Shown here: in pieces, positions 1 to 15,207 of the stretch | Layout of the letters: every line of letters begins with the position of its first letter | Position numbering within the stretch: the first letter of the stretch is position 1 | Assembly (NCBI GenBank): GCA_026874595.1 | Contig: CM049306.1 | Span: forward strand, 2,744,019 to 2,808,018 | Source: Sipunculus nudus | Taxonomy: Eukaryota > Annelida > Sipuncula > Golfingiida > Sipunculidae | Length of the DNA: 64,000 nucleotides | Direction of reading: 5' to 3' | The notes under the pieces: generated by a model | What the model was told of the DNA's origin: nothing | Databases searched by the model: none | Seen by the model: the letters and a program-made list of their open reading frames with translations, nothing else | Position numbers and translations under genes: made by a program

Positions 1-972
1 ATGTCATGACGACTAAGGATGCACGGAGATACAGGTGAGACGATGTCATGACAACTAAGGATATGCGGAGATACAGGTGAGACGATGTCATGACGACTAA
101 GGATGCACGGAGATGCAGGTGAGACGATGTCATGACAACTAAGGATATGCGGAGATAAAGGTGAGACGATGTCATGACGAGTAAGGATGCACGGAGATAC
201 AGGTGAGACGATGTCATGACCACTAAGGATGCACGGAGATACAGGTGAGACGATGTCATGACGAGTAAGGATGCACGGAGATACAGGTGAGACGATGTCA
301 TGACAACTAAGGATATGCGGAGATACAGGTGAGACGATGTCATGACGAGTAAGGATGCACGGAGATACAGGTGAGACGATGTCATGACAACTAAGGATAT
401 GCGGAGATACAGGTGAGACGATGTCATGACCATTAATGATATACGGAGATACAGGTGAGACGATGTCATGACAACTAAGGATATGCGGAGATACAGGTGA
501 GACGATGTCATGACGAGTAAGGATGCACGGAGATACAGGTGAGACGATGTCATGACAACTAAGGATATGCGGAGATACAGGTGAGACGATGTCATGACCA
601 TTAATGATATACGGAGATACAGGTGAGACGATGTCATGACAACTAAGGATATGCGGAGATACAGGTGAGACGATGTCATGACGACTTAGGATGCACGGAG
701 ATACAGGTGAGACGATGCCATGACAACTAAGGATATGCTGAGATACAGGTGAGACGATGTCATGACCATTAATGATATACGGAGATACAGGTGAGACGAT
801 GTCATGACTACTAAGGATGCACGGAGATACAGGTGAGACGATGTCATGACCACTAAGGATGCACGGAGATACAGGTGAGACGATGTCATGACCACTAAGG
901 ATGCACGGAGATACAGGTGAGACGATGTCATGACCAAAGAAGGATTGACGATACGCAGAGATACAGGTAACC
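1..972. repeat. 42-bp tandem array with 168-bp higher-order pattern
   Basis: About 23 head-to-tail copies of a 42-bp unit; the shared part reads GGAGATACAGGTGAGACG followed by ATGTCATGAC and a variable stretch. Three main variants occur, ending their variable part in GGATGCAC, GGATATGC or TGATATAC. Around units 9-19 (about 337-800) the variants follow a repeated four-unit order, giving a 168-bp higher-order unit. The last copy (about 925-972) is degenerate and marks the true right edge; the left edge is cut by the window. The 42-bp length keeps a frame open on the minus strand, which I regard as non-coding. Each unit carries CAGGTGAG, which resembles a 5' splice site. Confidence 0.95.
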
Positions 973-1211
973 GCTGAGATGATATTATGACAGCATGTGT
1001 AGTAGATCAGGCGTCAGATTAGGGTTTAAGTGGATTTTATTCTTCATCGTCAAATAACTCCACTATATATGATTTTTTTTAATATTGCTATTCGTTTCTT
1101 AGTCTAATAGTCACAATCAAACACACTGTACAACTGTTCATTAATGTAATGGTCGCTAAAGATATATCAAAATGACAAAGTATTGTTAAAAATTATCTAT
1201 TAAGTGCATAC

Positions 1212-1212
<1 letters not shown>

Positions 1213-1265
<53 letters not shown>
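1213..1265. repeat. (TA)n microsatellite
   Basis: Almost pure TA dinucleotide run with one TG interruption. Confidence 0.95.
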
Positions 1266-2241
1266 TTGTAGTTCGGTCTACCTGTATATCGATATTTAGA
1301 GAGAGAAGGTGTGTTGAAAAAAATGTGAATGTAATTTCACATAAAACACCTGTAAAGGTATGAACCGCGATAACTGACTGTTGGAATGTGACTTATAATG
1401 AAAAAGATAAATGATAATGTCTTAAAAGAAGTTATATATTAAGATTACTTAGCAGACACCATAGGTTCAAACCATCGAAACACAAAACATGAAGAAAGCT
1501 GCAGATGTTTCGTATGACAATCTTATATATAAATCGACGGATCAGTCACTTGAGACTTTAAAATAACATAATTCTTTACACATCTAGCCGGCGACAAAAG
1601 CTTATCACACAATGAAGGCATGTCTATTGATCACGTGCGGTGCCTGCGAGTAATTTAGTTGTATCGTGTGTTCCGCCTACAAAGCCCGAGTTCTGTTTTA
1701 TCAGATATGTCTATATATATCAACGCAGTAAATCCTTGTCTTCTGTTTAAGATGCGTTCGTGCAATCACCTCCCCCGCGCCCGCCTGGACAAGGCGAGGA
1801 TCACTGAGAAGGAGGTAGAAATCACCTAGACATCCGAACACCTGTTTCAAATGGGGAATCCCAGGATTGTTCAAATATTTCTGTCTTAATAAATGTAAAG
1901 GACAAAGGCCAGGAAAACCTAGGCGAAAAAATCCTCAGCTTACGTTTGTATGGGGGCGAACGTCCCACAATTTCGTCTTTTACAGGCGCTCGCTTTATGG
2001 CGGCAGACGGCAGTGGCTTTGCGTCGTCTGCAGCACACAGATCTGAAGCGAGGCTATTTTCGGCAGGAAGGCAAGAATCGATCAAATGTCGTAATGGTGG
2101 AGGTCTTTCCTCTTTGTGACTGGCCGCGGGCAGAGATTGGATGACAATTTTGGCTGTTTGACGCAGAAGCAAAGCCCTGACAATGTATGGTTGATGCCAG
2201 TTTGGGATTGACCGATGCCAGCCGACATATTTATCGATTGC

Positions 2242-2280
2242 CTACGTCAGCAGTGATGCAGGTATGGTTTAAAAATAGCA
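2242..2280. promoter_or_regulatory. CRE-like plus MEF2 site pair (downstream copy)
   Basis: CTACGTCAGCA at 2242-2252 is followed after 17 bp by TAAAAATAGCA at 2270-2280. The second part contains TTAAAAATAG, which fits the MEF2 consensus YTAWWWWTAR. The first part contains a CRE/half-MARE core. The same two 11-bp words occur in the same order in the EGR intron (6276-6303), 6 bp apart. MEF2 and CREB/AP-1 family factors are established regulators of activity-induced genes; that this copy acts on the EGR gene is an inference. Confidence 0.4.
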
Positions 2281-2396
2281 TCAAGTGCATCATGCCGGCA
2301 ACAGAGAGGCTGCCCCAGGATTCTGGCTCGTACCATTACAGAGCGTGGAGGGAGCTGTAATTGACTTTGAATCGTTAAAGCATGCTGCGTCATAGT

Positions 2397-2421
2397 GGTG
2401 GGGGGAGGGGGGGGGGGGGGG
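2397..2421. repeat. G-run
   Basis: Poly-G tract interrupted by a single A; length in the true genome is uncertain because such tracts are poorly sequenced. Confidence 0.9.
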
Positions 2422-2655
2422 CAGAGAAGAAGGCGGGGCTGTCGTTGTATTGGATTTCCTGTGTATTTGTCGTGTTTGCTAGAGATGACGGTGTCGTCAT
2501 AAACCCCATTCCAATGGCCCTTTACAAATTTCGGAGCTGTTTTTAGTCGCTAAGGTAGTGACGTGGGACCTTAATATAGCCGGCTTTATCTAAGTTTGGA
2601 AGGTTTAGGGCTAAAAATAAGAACAGGAAAACAGATTTATCAGCAATATGAACCT

Positions 2656-2661
2656 TTTATT
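2656..2661 (-). terminator. Probable EGR polyadenylation signal
   Basis: TTTATT on the plus strand gives AATAAA on the minus strand, the first canonical signal I find downstream of the EGR stop codon. It implies a 3' UTR of about 1.5 kb. An ATTAAA variant at 3769-3774 could give a shorter form of about 0.4 kb. No transcript data are available here, so the choice is open. Confidence 0.4.
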
Positions 2662-3127
2662 GTCCGATATATGCAATATATCAAGAGCAAATGTCAAAAG
2701 AATCACGGTCTCCCTCGTAGAAGTAAATATATGCAATGTGTGTATATGTGTAATTTAGATTTTATAACAAACATACAAAAATAAATCATCTCATGTATCA
2801 TACAATGTTCTTAAATCTCAGTTTGACTAGCGTGTAGATTATCATAGTAATTCAATGTTCAGGTCTACTGCTGCACAAACTATTATCAAACATGGTTGGA
2901 AACAAACAAAAATCCTGGCAACTACAAGCGATAAAAAATAAATTTTTCACAAAACTACAACAAGAGCAATAACAACAAATATATAATTGATCACATTCAG
3001 AGTTTCATTGTTTCTCAAAATCCTAATTTTAGGGCACTGCTCTCCACAATACCCAAACACTACGAACAAGCATGTTTCTAAATACTATTTTAAAGCATTT
3101 ACCAAATAACAAAATGACGTTTGAACG

Positions 3128-3168
3128 TCGTATATATAATAATAATAATAATAATAATATTAATAATA
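3128..3168. repeat. (AAT)n microsatellite in the probable 3' UTR
   Basis: Run of TAA/AAT trinucleotides with one TAT-like interruption. Confidence 0.9.
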
Positions 3169-4188
3169 ATGATATATTTAACTATGAAGAACTCTTGCAA
3201 CTATACACAGAGTGCAACAAATTTAACATTCAAAAAATGTCTCTCTGAGACGTTTTAACATTAAAACAATGCCTTCTCTTCAACCAATATTAAAAACAAA
3301 TGTTTAAGGATTTCTATGCCAGTACAGACAAAGTTCAAATATAAGTATACAAATTTCATATCAAGTAACAATACCACATAATCACCATTACGCCAACAAC
3401 AAATGTTCAAATGTTGCTAATGGCTTTCAAAGATTCAAAACAAAACTCCGGCATACACAGATACCTATATTGATCAAACATGATCTACACCAAAAACATA
3501 ATTGTTCTGCAGTGTGCACCAACCTACGTTAATTCCAATACATGCAACCATTACTGATCAGGCTCATGTTTGTTTACGGAACTGTCACGAACTGGTGTCA
3601 CATAGCACAACACACGCGGCTCAATGAAAGCACAGATCGCGGTCTACGGTAGACCATATCCTGCACATTACACGAGAATTCTACTCAAATTCAAGCCATA
3701 AGGACTGTTAAACCAAACCGCCTGCGGGAGGATGAAACAACAATGTTATGAATTAAACTAATTTTATGTTTAATGATGAATTATAATGAGTTCATGAATG
3801 CCCGCGCCATGCAACAGCGCTGGGTGACACATGCTTGTCCAGCAGCATGGAGTAAATTGTCACATATGCGGTGAGTACTGGTGGTGAATGTGCGTCAAAG
3901 GGCGTGCTCTTTCGTCGTGGCCTGGGCGTGCTGTTGTGTTTAGGTATCACATGTAGCTCAAGAAAAAGGCAGCGTGGACCGGCGACCCGACGAGGCCCGG
4001 CCGACAGCACCTCAGTTCCCTGTGAGTGTCGGTTCTCCAGGGGCACGGGAGAGCTCGCTCTCGTGCTCTTAGGCACTGCAGGTTGGCCCTTATTCGTCAG
4101 GGCACCGGCCCGGGGGCTTGCGACCCCAGACTGAAGGCCAGCTTCAGTCAAAAACCAACACCAAGGACAACATCTTGCGAAACGGCAC

Positions 4189-7087
<2,899 letters not shown>

Positions 7088-7261
7088 CCTAGTATCTTTA
7101 TCCTCTTGCTCCTCAATGATGACTAACTAATGTTTACACTCCGGACAATGCCGTTATATGACCCAACCTGGGTAACACTCAACTATCCTCATGAAATGTA
7201 CAACTCAGTTTCTGCACGCGTACTTGCTGTGTCAGTGAGTTTCTGTGAATGAACACTTGGT

Positions 7262-7268
7262 CTATATA
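7262..7268 (-). promoter_or_regulatory. EGR TATA box
   Basis: The minus strand reads TATATAG here, in the context GGTATATAGACC. A start about 30 bp downstream falls near 7236, within ACTCACTGAC, giving a 5' UTR of about 150 nt. The position relative to the CArG box and CRE supports this as the core promoter; the exact start is inferred. Confidence 0.6.
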
Positions 7269-7305
7269 CCCAGGAGTTTATGAATGGACCAGCTGACGTT
7301 GCTCT

Positions 7306-7315
7306 CCAAATATGG
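7306..7315 (-). promoter_or_regulatory. Proximal CArG box (serum response element)
   Basis: The minus strand reads CCATATTTGG, a perfect CC(A/T)6GG SRF site about 40 bp upstream of the TATA box. A CRE half-site TGACGT lies at 7294-7299 and a CCAAT word at 7328-7332. SRF-bound CArG boxes drive the immediate-early response of vertebrate EGR1. Confidence 0.7.
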
Positions 7316-7368
7316 ATAGCGCCCTAGCCAATAAGCGCCCAGGATTCCGTCGTAGTATCGATAGCGTG

Positions 7369-7376
7369 TGACGTCA
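7369..7376. promoter_or_regulatory. Proximal CRE
   Basis: The sequence is the full palindromic cAMP response element TGACGTCA, with a second half-site TGACGT at 7380-7385. It lies about 135 bp upstream of the inferred start, a usual place for a CREB site. Confidence 0.65.
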
Positions 7377-7647
7377 ATGTGACGTATAACATAAATAAAG
7401 CTCACTAGCACGTTCTAGTTCTTACTCGATTCCAGTGTTTAGCACCTTAAATTTTCGACATTTACAGGCCTAAAATTGCCAAAATTTTCCGAACAGCAGT
7501 GTTTCGACCTCGACTGTCAGTAATATAACCTGCTTGGCCAAAAGTCACCGCATTTAACTGGTAAGAGGAATTTTCTACGCAGCCAGCATACGTGCTGAAT
7601 AATTCATGTGCCTTATGTTGACACTCGATCCCGACCCGGCAGATAAC

Positions 7648-7661
7648 TTCCATATATGGAA
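7648..7661. promoter_or_regulatory. Distal CArG box in a 14-bp palindrome
   Basis: TTCCATATATGGAA is a perfect palindrome containing CCATATATGG (7650-7659). The flanking TTCC/GGAA gives an Ets core overlapping each side, as in SRF-ternary complex factor sites. Confidence 0.65.
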
Positions 7662-7694
7662 CGGCGAGGTTCCGGTGCTGGCACGACTCTATTG

Positions 7695-7702
7695 TGACGT
7701 CA
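7695..7702. promoter_or_regulatory. Distal CRE
   Basis: A second perfect TGACGTCA lies between the two distal CArG boxes. Confidence 0.6.
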
Positions 7703-7725
7703 AAGCTACAGCGGTAGTACTGTTC

Positions 7726-7735
7726 CCATATATGG
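7726..7735. promoter_or_regulatory. Second distal CArG box
   Basis: CCATATATGG is a third perfect SRF site. TTCC at 7743-7746 and CCGGAA at 7777-7782 provide nearby Ets-type cores. With the sites at 7650 and 7695 this forms a distal cluster about 415-490 bp upstream of the inferred start, resembling the proximal/distal SRE clustering of vertebrate EGR1. Confidence 0.65.
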
Positions 7736-8554
7736 ATGGGGCTTCCGCTAAACGAGCTCATTAACTATCGGAAGCTCCGGAAACTTCCTAAAGCAGAAAT
7801 TCATGACGTTGAGGCGATTTTTATGAATGAACCGGAAAGTGCCGAGCGTGGCTGGTGTACACACCGGGCATGAAAGAAAGATGTGACCCCTGACCTCTGC
7901 TGGGAGAGACACCAGACGTTTATTTATATCACTATGGGCACCTGTTTTATGTTGTAGAGGGTTCCAGATCAAAGCTCGCTCATAAGCACTGGGCTATGCA
8001 CTGACATTGGAATGCGGCTTGTCAGAGGTTACAGCGATCAAAACAAGCATAGCTCGGCACTGACCCAAAAAGCTACAGTATGTCAGTTAGACTGTTTTAG
8101 ATACTGCGGTTTAACGCACGCTCGGCCATTGTTAGTTCAAAACGTCAGCAGGATAAAATACGAGTCAAGGTAACAAGTGGTCGCTTACAAATGGCTTAAG
8201 GTTCTGACTTTTATGCCAAACACTAAATTATGATTTAAATTAAATATAATTAGAATTTAAATTATATATATATTTTCACTCACTGACCACCATAAATATT
8301 ATTTTTGTCTTATTTTTATTGAGTAGAGTAAATGTGACAAAATATCTTGGATATGAATCAGAAGTTTAAGTATTCATACTTTAGGGAAAATATAAACAGT
8401 TTTGCAATATGTAAAGTATGTAAATTACCAAAATGTCATTGCTTGAACAGTCACACATAATAAACTAATGTATCATAGTAAATAACAGTAGACATAATAA
8501 CATCAATATAAGAAAAAGCAAACATATCAATAAATCATATGTATATAATGAATG

Positions 8555-8555
<1 letters not shown>

Positions 8556-8596
<41 letters not shown>
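8556..8596. repeat. (AAT)n microsatellite
   Basis: Uninterrupted ATA/TAA trinucleotide run. Confidence 0.95.
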
Positions 8597-8598
<2 letters not shown>

Positions 8599-9197
8599 CA
8601 TCAGCAACAACATATGAGACATTAAAATCAAAGAGACATATGGAACATGGAGATTAAAAATTAATATCTTACCCTGAAATATACAAATTATATATAACAC
8701 TACTTCTTTAAATATATGGCATAAATCATTGTTGTGATGAGTCATGGGTAATTAACGACTCATATAGATTTACATCTTTTCATTTAATATAAAGAAAGAT
8801 CACATGTTATTCGCTGAAAGAATAAAAATCAAATGAAATATAGGGGGTGATTATAATGAACTGATTATTATATTCCCTGCTTCCTTAGGCTAATAGATTT
8901 ACAGCACGTCAGCACTGGAGGCGGGAGTATTACAGATCAAATAAGTGGTACACCATGCTAATATTAGGGAGCTTTTTAAAACAGGGGAGGGGGGGGGGGT
9001 GAATTTGTTAAAAGAGGTAGTGGATAGCACAGTGCAGTGATTATATTTAAATGTCTTAGTGTCAAGCATAAAGGCTTTAATAAGAATTCTAACAGGGAAT
9101 ACACGGGCACTGTCCACGAGCATCATAATTATATACGCGATCATGTGGACTAAATATGTATACTCTTTTGTTACGTATTATGATTTTGTATACGTTT

Positions 9198-9251
9198 ATG
9201 TATGTATGTATGTATGTATGTATGTATGTATGTATGTATGTATGTATGTAT
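9198..9251. repeat. (GTAT)n microsatellite
   Basis: About 13 perfect tetranucleotide copies. Confidence 0.95.
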
Positions 9252-9542
9252 AACGATGAAGATGCAGATCATGTTTTATGTTTAGAACATGTTTATAGTC
9301 CATGTATATTATGTAGTTGTTTGACTAAGGCGGACCAAGGTTACACTGAGTAGTTGGTGTTATGTGTTATATTTCTTAACGGAACATGTCTGGTGTGTTA
9401 TACATCACCGGTTGTCATGTGCTGTACATATAAATACATTAACATGACTAACCGACCAAACAACGTCTAATACTGCATAATTCTCCTTGATCATGGGTCC
9501 ATATCAGGCAGCTAGGAAACATTACCACAGCGTTGTCAAAAT

Positions 9543-9545
<3 letters not shown>

Positions 9546-9590
<45 letters not shown>
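9546..9590. repeat. (TA)n microsatellite
   Basis: Perfect TA dinucleotide run. Confidence 0.95.
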
Positions 9591-9591
<1 letters not shown>

Positions 9592-10149
9592 GGTAGTCTC
9601 AATGTCTCTCGTGTATTGTCCTTACCGAATAAAACACTATAAGAATATACATGTGTTAGACTGACGGCACGGCGGAATGTTGGTCTGACTGCCACCGGCT
9701 GAACGCTGTGCGTCTTGACGTATTCACATTGTATGTCGTCCCCTGGACAGCGTATACCTGGACTGTATGTTATGAAAGACCGAGGATCACTGGCGAGGGA
9801 TGAACCTCATACGTGATTGGTGGGGTGTGTGTGTGAGGGGGGGGGGGGGTAAGTGCACAAAGACCAGACATTTAAAATGTGGTTTTGTCTCCGAGGCATA
9901 AAATACTGGCGTCTTAAAAGTTGAGCTGGCGGTGGTCAGGTCAAGGCTCGGGGAATCTCTTGGTTACTTGGCATAATTAATGTTGCCGGCAAGGCGCCTT
10001 TGATCAAAAGTGCGACGTGAAGTCGGTAGAATTAAGCAAGATCAATAGACACAGACCAATGTTGAAAAAAAAACAGGTTACAGTGGCCATAGTGACAAAT
10101 TACAAATATTATGATAAAGGTAATAAACAAGTTTGATCATCAATCTTTC

Positions 10150-10226
<77 letters not shown>

Positions 10227-10242
10227 GATGATGATGACGATG
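10150..10242. repeat. (GA)n then (GAT)n microsatellite
   Basis: A GA run with a short GACA interruption is followed by ATG/GAT trinucleotides. Pure GA/TC tracts of this length can form triplex DNA. Confidence 0.95.
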
Positions 10243-11853
10243 ATATGTGTATAGTGAGGATGGTGAAGCATAATGATGCGCGGTATGCGAATAGCGCGTT
10301 CACAGTGATCGCTCAAGCCTGTCAGGCCGGATTCATACATGAAAGGAGATGTCGCCTAAAAAAATACATGCTCTGAATTAATAAGCAAGAAATATGGATG
10401 CAAGTTTACCTTCCTCAATGTCAAACAGTGGGAAATAGCCCCAAGGCCCGGCGGCCGCATTCTCACACAAAACGCTCATGCTAGTAGCTTCCACCCCTGT
10501 CACAATCAAAAACACGAAATGGATTATCTTCTCAGTGCGTGTAGTATGAGTACGGGCCGGCGCATACCTGATACAGGGGCTCACTGGGGGGCCTGACACA
10601 ACCGACATAACCCATCCTGTGGCCTACACTCCAGCCCTATACTACTAAACATTGACTGAAGTCATATATTGGGTAAAAGAACATTAACATCAAGTTTTCA
10701 ATACTGATGAATCATATATATATATATATGAGGTCATAATTTTTATGGGGTACGTTACAGTCATTAAACACGTATATCATTTATAAGAAATTATATTTAC
10801 TTGCATGCAAGATGAAAAAAGAGGTAACAATATACATTTTTCCAAAGTGAACTTAACTTTATATTTTGTTATGTTATATATATCATGTTATGCAATGTCT
10901 TAGTATATGTTTTGTTTATATAATTAGCCTATCATATTGTTTTATTGTATAATAATGAAAATATAATATTTCAGTTATATAATATATTTCATTATATATT
11001 GAGTAAGAGCAGCTATATAGAGATGATATATCTGGTAAAATTTAAACTAAGAATACATACGAGCATAATTTGATTTCAGTTTATTATTATTATTTGAGAA
11101 AATGTCATTTAATAAAATACATAAATTTCATTTTGTCGCTCAAGGATGTTTTTTAAACTGCTTTTGACTTTTTTTTTAAATACAGATATAACTTGAATGT
11201 ATTGAATTTCATGTGGCAGTTTATTCCATTCAAATGCCCCTGAATAATTCACAATACTCTATAACCACTTTCACTTTTAATCCTTGGTAATGTGAAACCC
11301 ATATTTCTGGATCGTGTTCCATATGAATGCACGTAATATATACGTCAAAATAAAATTCCTATTAGGATATATTCTTGAACTTTACCATATACTATTCTAT
11401 GTATGTGACATAATTTCAATTGTCTTACCTGCTATATATCAACTGATAGCCAATTCAGAGATTTAAAATGTACATATTCCAGAAATAAATCGGCATGAAG
11501 TTTCAATTTAAAAAAATTATTTCAAATTCTCTACACGTCGAGGCTACATATTTTGCTGTGTGTGAGATCAACCTCACATTCATGAATATTTATTAATCAC
11601 AATTCTGGAATGATTAGAAATCCTTGAGGAGCCTCGAGACCTCAAAAGAAGACCCCTATCACTATCTGTGGGTCCTGAGGTAGATCGGTGTCTTAAACTC
11701 GAGGACCTTATCGTGAGGTCAACCCTTCATCAGTGCTTGAGTGAGACACGTCTCCTTACTCTCAGATTTATCATGCATACAACACAAGTTCTACCCCTCA
11801 ACATCTGTTTAACAAACCTAACTAGCGCTCCTAAATCAACATGTAACAACATT

Positions 11854-11901
11854 ATATATATATTATATATATATTATATATATATGTGTGTGTGTGTGTG
11901 T
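11854..11901. repeat. (TA)n/(GT)n compound microsatellite
   Basis: TA-rich blocks separated by TATTATA are followed by a GT run. Confidence 0.9.
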
Positions 11902-11982
11902 GAGTGAGTTTATTAATTCATATTTTCATGGAGACCATCAAGCAGTCGGTCTATATTTTTTTAGTTGTAATGGAAGACTGCA

Positions 11983-12051
11983 AGACAATAATGATTAAGA
12001 TGGACAATAATGATTAAGATGGACAATAATGATTAAGATGAACAATAATGC
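11983..12051. repeat. 19-bp minisatellite, about 3.5 copies
   Basis: Unit GACAATAATGATTAAGATG is repeated head to tail with one substitution in the last partial copy. Confidence 0.9.
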
Positions 12052-12737
12052 TAGTTTCGTTCCGTAATTGCGTTCCTGGTTCCTAAATACACGAAACAGC
12101 GCAAAGCTTGCTGTACATCAGTCTCCTTTTCAGTTAACCACGAGAGTGAATATTAGTGTTGTGGGAATGTTGGGAGATCAGTTCGCACTTTGGACAAATC
12201 GTCGGGATTCAAGCACCATCACCAATGCCGCTACTTTTGTTCAATAGCGATAAATAAACCACGAAATACCGTTTGACCTCTGACCCCGGCACATTAAACA
12301 CCAGCTCTTCACATGTACTCCGGTGTGATCTGATATGGAGGCCCCTCTTGATGGCCTCCGAGGTCGTTTTGTGCATATCTAATAAATCTGCACGAGCCCC
12401 ATCAGAGCGAGGCATTCCAATACTAGCACATTAAACGGTATATAGTTACTGCTTGCACCGTGTGAAGAATTTTTTACTAGATCTTCCCTCTGAGAATCAC
12501 CGCTGTAACTACCAGTTGGTTTCTACCTGTTGATCTGCTCTGTTCACACTCAAATACTTGAATACTTGAATCGAGTATTACACTCATTAAATTATATATA
12601 TCCTGCATGGTAATCCATTAGGGTCGTTGATCTCTACTTGTTCTTATTCTTCACATTTGAATGACTCGCATGGTATAAATTATAGACTTTCATGTAGATT
12701 TACCAGATCAAGAAATTTGGCTGATTGGTTACCCCAG

Positions 12738-12742
<5 letters not shown>

Positions 12743-12778
<36 letters not shown>
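12743..12778. repeat. (TA)n microsatellite
   Basis: Perfect TA run. Confidence 0.95.
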
Positions 12779-12779
<1 letters not shown>

Positions 12780-14218
12780 TTATTTATATACTATTAAAAT
12801 CCATCGTGTGAATAATAATATGTATAAGATAAATGATCCAGTCTACTCAGGGTTCTATATTTATAAATATTCATAATTCAATGTTTTGTTTGAACAAATT
12901 AGGGGAGGACAGATTGTGTTAATTGAAACGCATTTTTATGTTCTTGTTTTTCTCCTCTAAAACATATACATGTAGCTGAATGCTTTGCACAGACATCTGA
13001 CCAGCCATATAATATGCATGTTATCAGTTACCACCGGGCTAAATACGATCACGTGAGTTTTAACATGCGAACACGTGTGATCAACGAGAAATAGACAGGC
13101 CCTTGCTTCGGGGAGGGTGGGGGATCATGAACTCTCAACTGTGATAAAAACATTATATATATATATATATATTTATAAGCATGTCACATGCTGTATTTTT
13201 TATAATTTATTATGTTGCTACAGATATGTCTCTATACAGCTGGTATACCTAATAATCTGTTGAATATAAATACAAGATAATGGATACTTTACCCATATGC
13301 AATTACTTAAATGACTGTAAAGGCATATTTATAAAAAGCATCAGGTATCGGACAGATGTCTATTTAACCTATCACTGACTGATGAAAAGTGTTTTTAAGA
13401 TAAGTACCTAAATAAAGTCACAGTACATTACAATGGGGTAACCCGAAACCTATGAATGAGTGACCTTGACCTTCCGATCAACTGTTATAAGTTATTTCAC
13501 ATAATCTTTTCGACTGTGTTATTGCAACTCTCTAATATTTACACGATTCTTGTTACAAAATTGTACGAAAAAGGTAAGCCATGAGATAAACGTAAGATTA
13601 ATTGAATGAAACCTTTGAAAATTGTTTTTCCAATGTTATACATATCCGTATAATCCTTTATATTATATTGAGTTATTCAAAAAATACACAGCCGTATTAA
13701 ATACATATTAGTCTTACCATCCACATTTTTAGAGTATCGGTTGAACCAGATCTTGACAAAAGTTACCCATAAAACACTGACATATTATGAATAAACAAAA
13801 TGCAGTTTTATACCAGGAAAAACACTTCAACTTGTCGTCAGTTGTTTTGCAAAGCTTTGTACAAAACCGCCTGTATGCCTGCATTCCAGTGCGCTGTTGT
13901 AATGGAGTGACTTAGGCCATATATATTAATGACTGCGTGTATTAATATGTTCATTGTAATAACCAGGTTCATGACAAAATTGTTTCAATGGTAGTAGAAC
14001 TCCGATACTGTGCATCACACGATGACATAACAACAACTGAGATAATTCTGCTTCGTTCAATAAAATTGCACGTAGTTTTTGGGCTTATCTTAATATATAT
14101 ACTGTTTAATCAAATATTCAACATATATTGCATTGAAATATATTAAATCATGTTTCAATTTACTATAAGTGGCCGTGATATATCTTCATATAATGAAATA
14201 CTATATACGTAAATAGTA

Positions 14219-14242
14219 CCCCCGCCCCCCCCCCCCCTCCCC
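14219..14242. repeat. C-run
   Basis: Poly-C tract with single G and T interruptions. Confidence 0.9.
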
Positions 14243-15207
14243 AGTGTTTGAAAGACAAATAGTTCAATTGATGAGCACATCTTAAGTAATCACAATATAA
14301 TGTTTCAAATCTGATACCGTCATCTTTAAATAATACCACCAAGCTGTTAATCTTCCTGCAGGGGACTTCATTTTTTTTAGGTTTTCTTCGCTAAAATACA
14401 TGCATTGGAAGTGTTTCTGTTACCACTGTGATACTTAAATTGACCGGAACATATAAAGTACCATCTGAAAACAGTGAAAGCGACATAACAACTCAAGGGG
14501 ATTCTCAAAACGAAAGTATTGGCTAATATATACATGTATAGATATTACGTAAACCAACAGTTGTAGGCTGCGTGTGTCACTTAGATTATGTATTTTAATT
14601 AATAGCCGTAATCTGGCAGGATCGATGTTCATACTCTGCGGTTCATATCTCGGGCTGTATAGGTGGCGTGAACCGTGTGTTATGATACAGCCAGCCAGCT
14701 TAATTAGATCTTGCTTGTTTGCTTTGTTTACTGCTGTGGACGTACCCTGTTTCCGGTGTGCTGCATTAATGACTGCAGGAAAACAACTAGCAACAGAAGC
14801 TGGCCCGTGCTGAATCAGCAGATCATGTCTAGTTACGTGTAACCTCTTCTTCCTCGTTCAGATTTCATATCTCTTCAATATTATGTTATCGTTAACGATT
14901 AAGATTAATCATTATAAGATGCCTCTTATAAAAATATAAGGGATAATTATTTCGCGAGTTTAGCTTCTCTTTCTTATAATGGTTTATATGCATTTATGAA
15001 CTTAAAACGCAGTCAAACGCATTTGAAAGGCCAGTGAGTGAATTTCTTTTATTGATCTAAATGCATTATTTATAATAATGAAAAAGCTAAGTTCGTGAGT
15101 GTCACGTTAGCATTAAACATGTAATAAAAAAACACATACATAACATTATAACGGACCAAATTACATAAATTACTTTTCTACCGGACATTCTTCAGATATT
15201 GAAACAA

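Larger units (their letters stand above)
973..2635. other. Downstream flank of the EGR gene, no gene recognised
   Basis: The stretch holds a (TA)n tract at 1213-1265, an E-box CACGTG at 1632-1637, and a GC-richer segment from about 1740 to 2480 with a G-run at 2397-2421. Open frames of 64-116 codons overlap on both strands near 1822-2172, but none has a recognisable domain. The GC-richer segment contains the CRE-like/MEF2 pair described separately and may be regulatory. Confidence 0.5.
2640..4188 (-). other. Probable EGR 3' UTR with AU-rich elements
   Basis: The stretch between the stop codon and the AATAAA is AT-rich with no coding potential. On the minus strand it holds AUUUA-type motifs, for example ATTTATTT at about 2780-2787, ATTTATTTTTTATC near 2930-2944 and an ATTTA near 3080. 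Such elements are typical of unstable immediate-early mRNAs. A plus-strand (TAA)n run lies at 3128-3168. The stretch 3900-4140 is GC-richer. The boundaries are inferred from the signal only. Confidence 0.45.
7800..15207. other. AT-rich upstream flank, no gene recognised
   Basis: There are only short open frames (under 100 codons) without recognisable domains. The stretch contains microsatellites at 8556-8596, 9198-9251, 9546-9590, 10150-10242, 11854-11901, 12743-12778, 13154-13173 and 14219-14242, and a 19-bp minisatellite at 11983-12051. A GT-flanked G-run occurs near 9826-9850. Enhancers for the EGR gene could lie in the first part, but I cannot point to one. Confidence 0.6.

Noticed and set aside
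686-937. Minus-strand frame of 83 codons
   Set aside because: Consists of the 42-bp array translated; 42 is a multiple of three.
1822-2172. Minus-strand frame of 116 codons in the GC-richer segment
   Set aside because: No recognisable domain, opposite-strand frame overlaps it, and the stretch looks regulatory rather than coding.
7462-7972. Minus-strand frames of 99 and 74 codons upstream of the EGR gene
   Set aside because: They lie across the distal CArG/CRE cluster and encode nothing recognisable.
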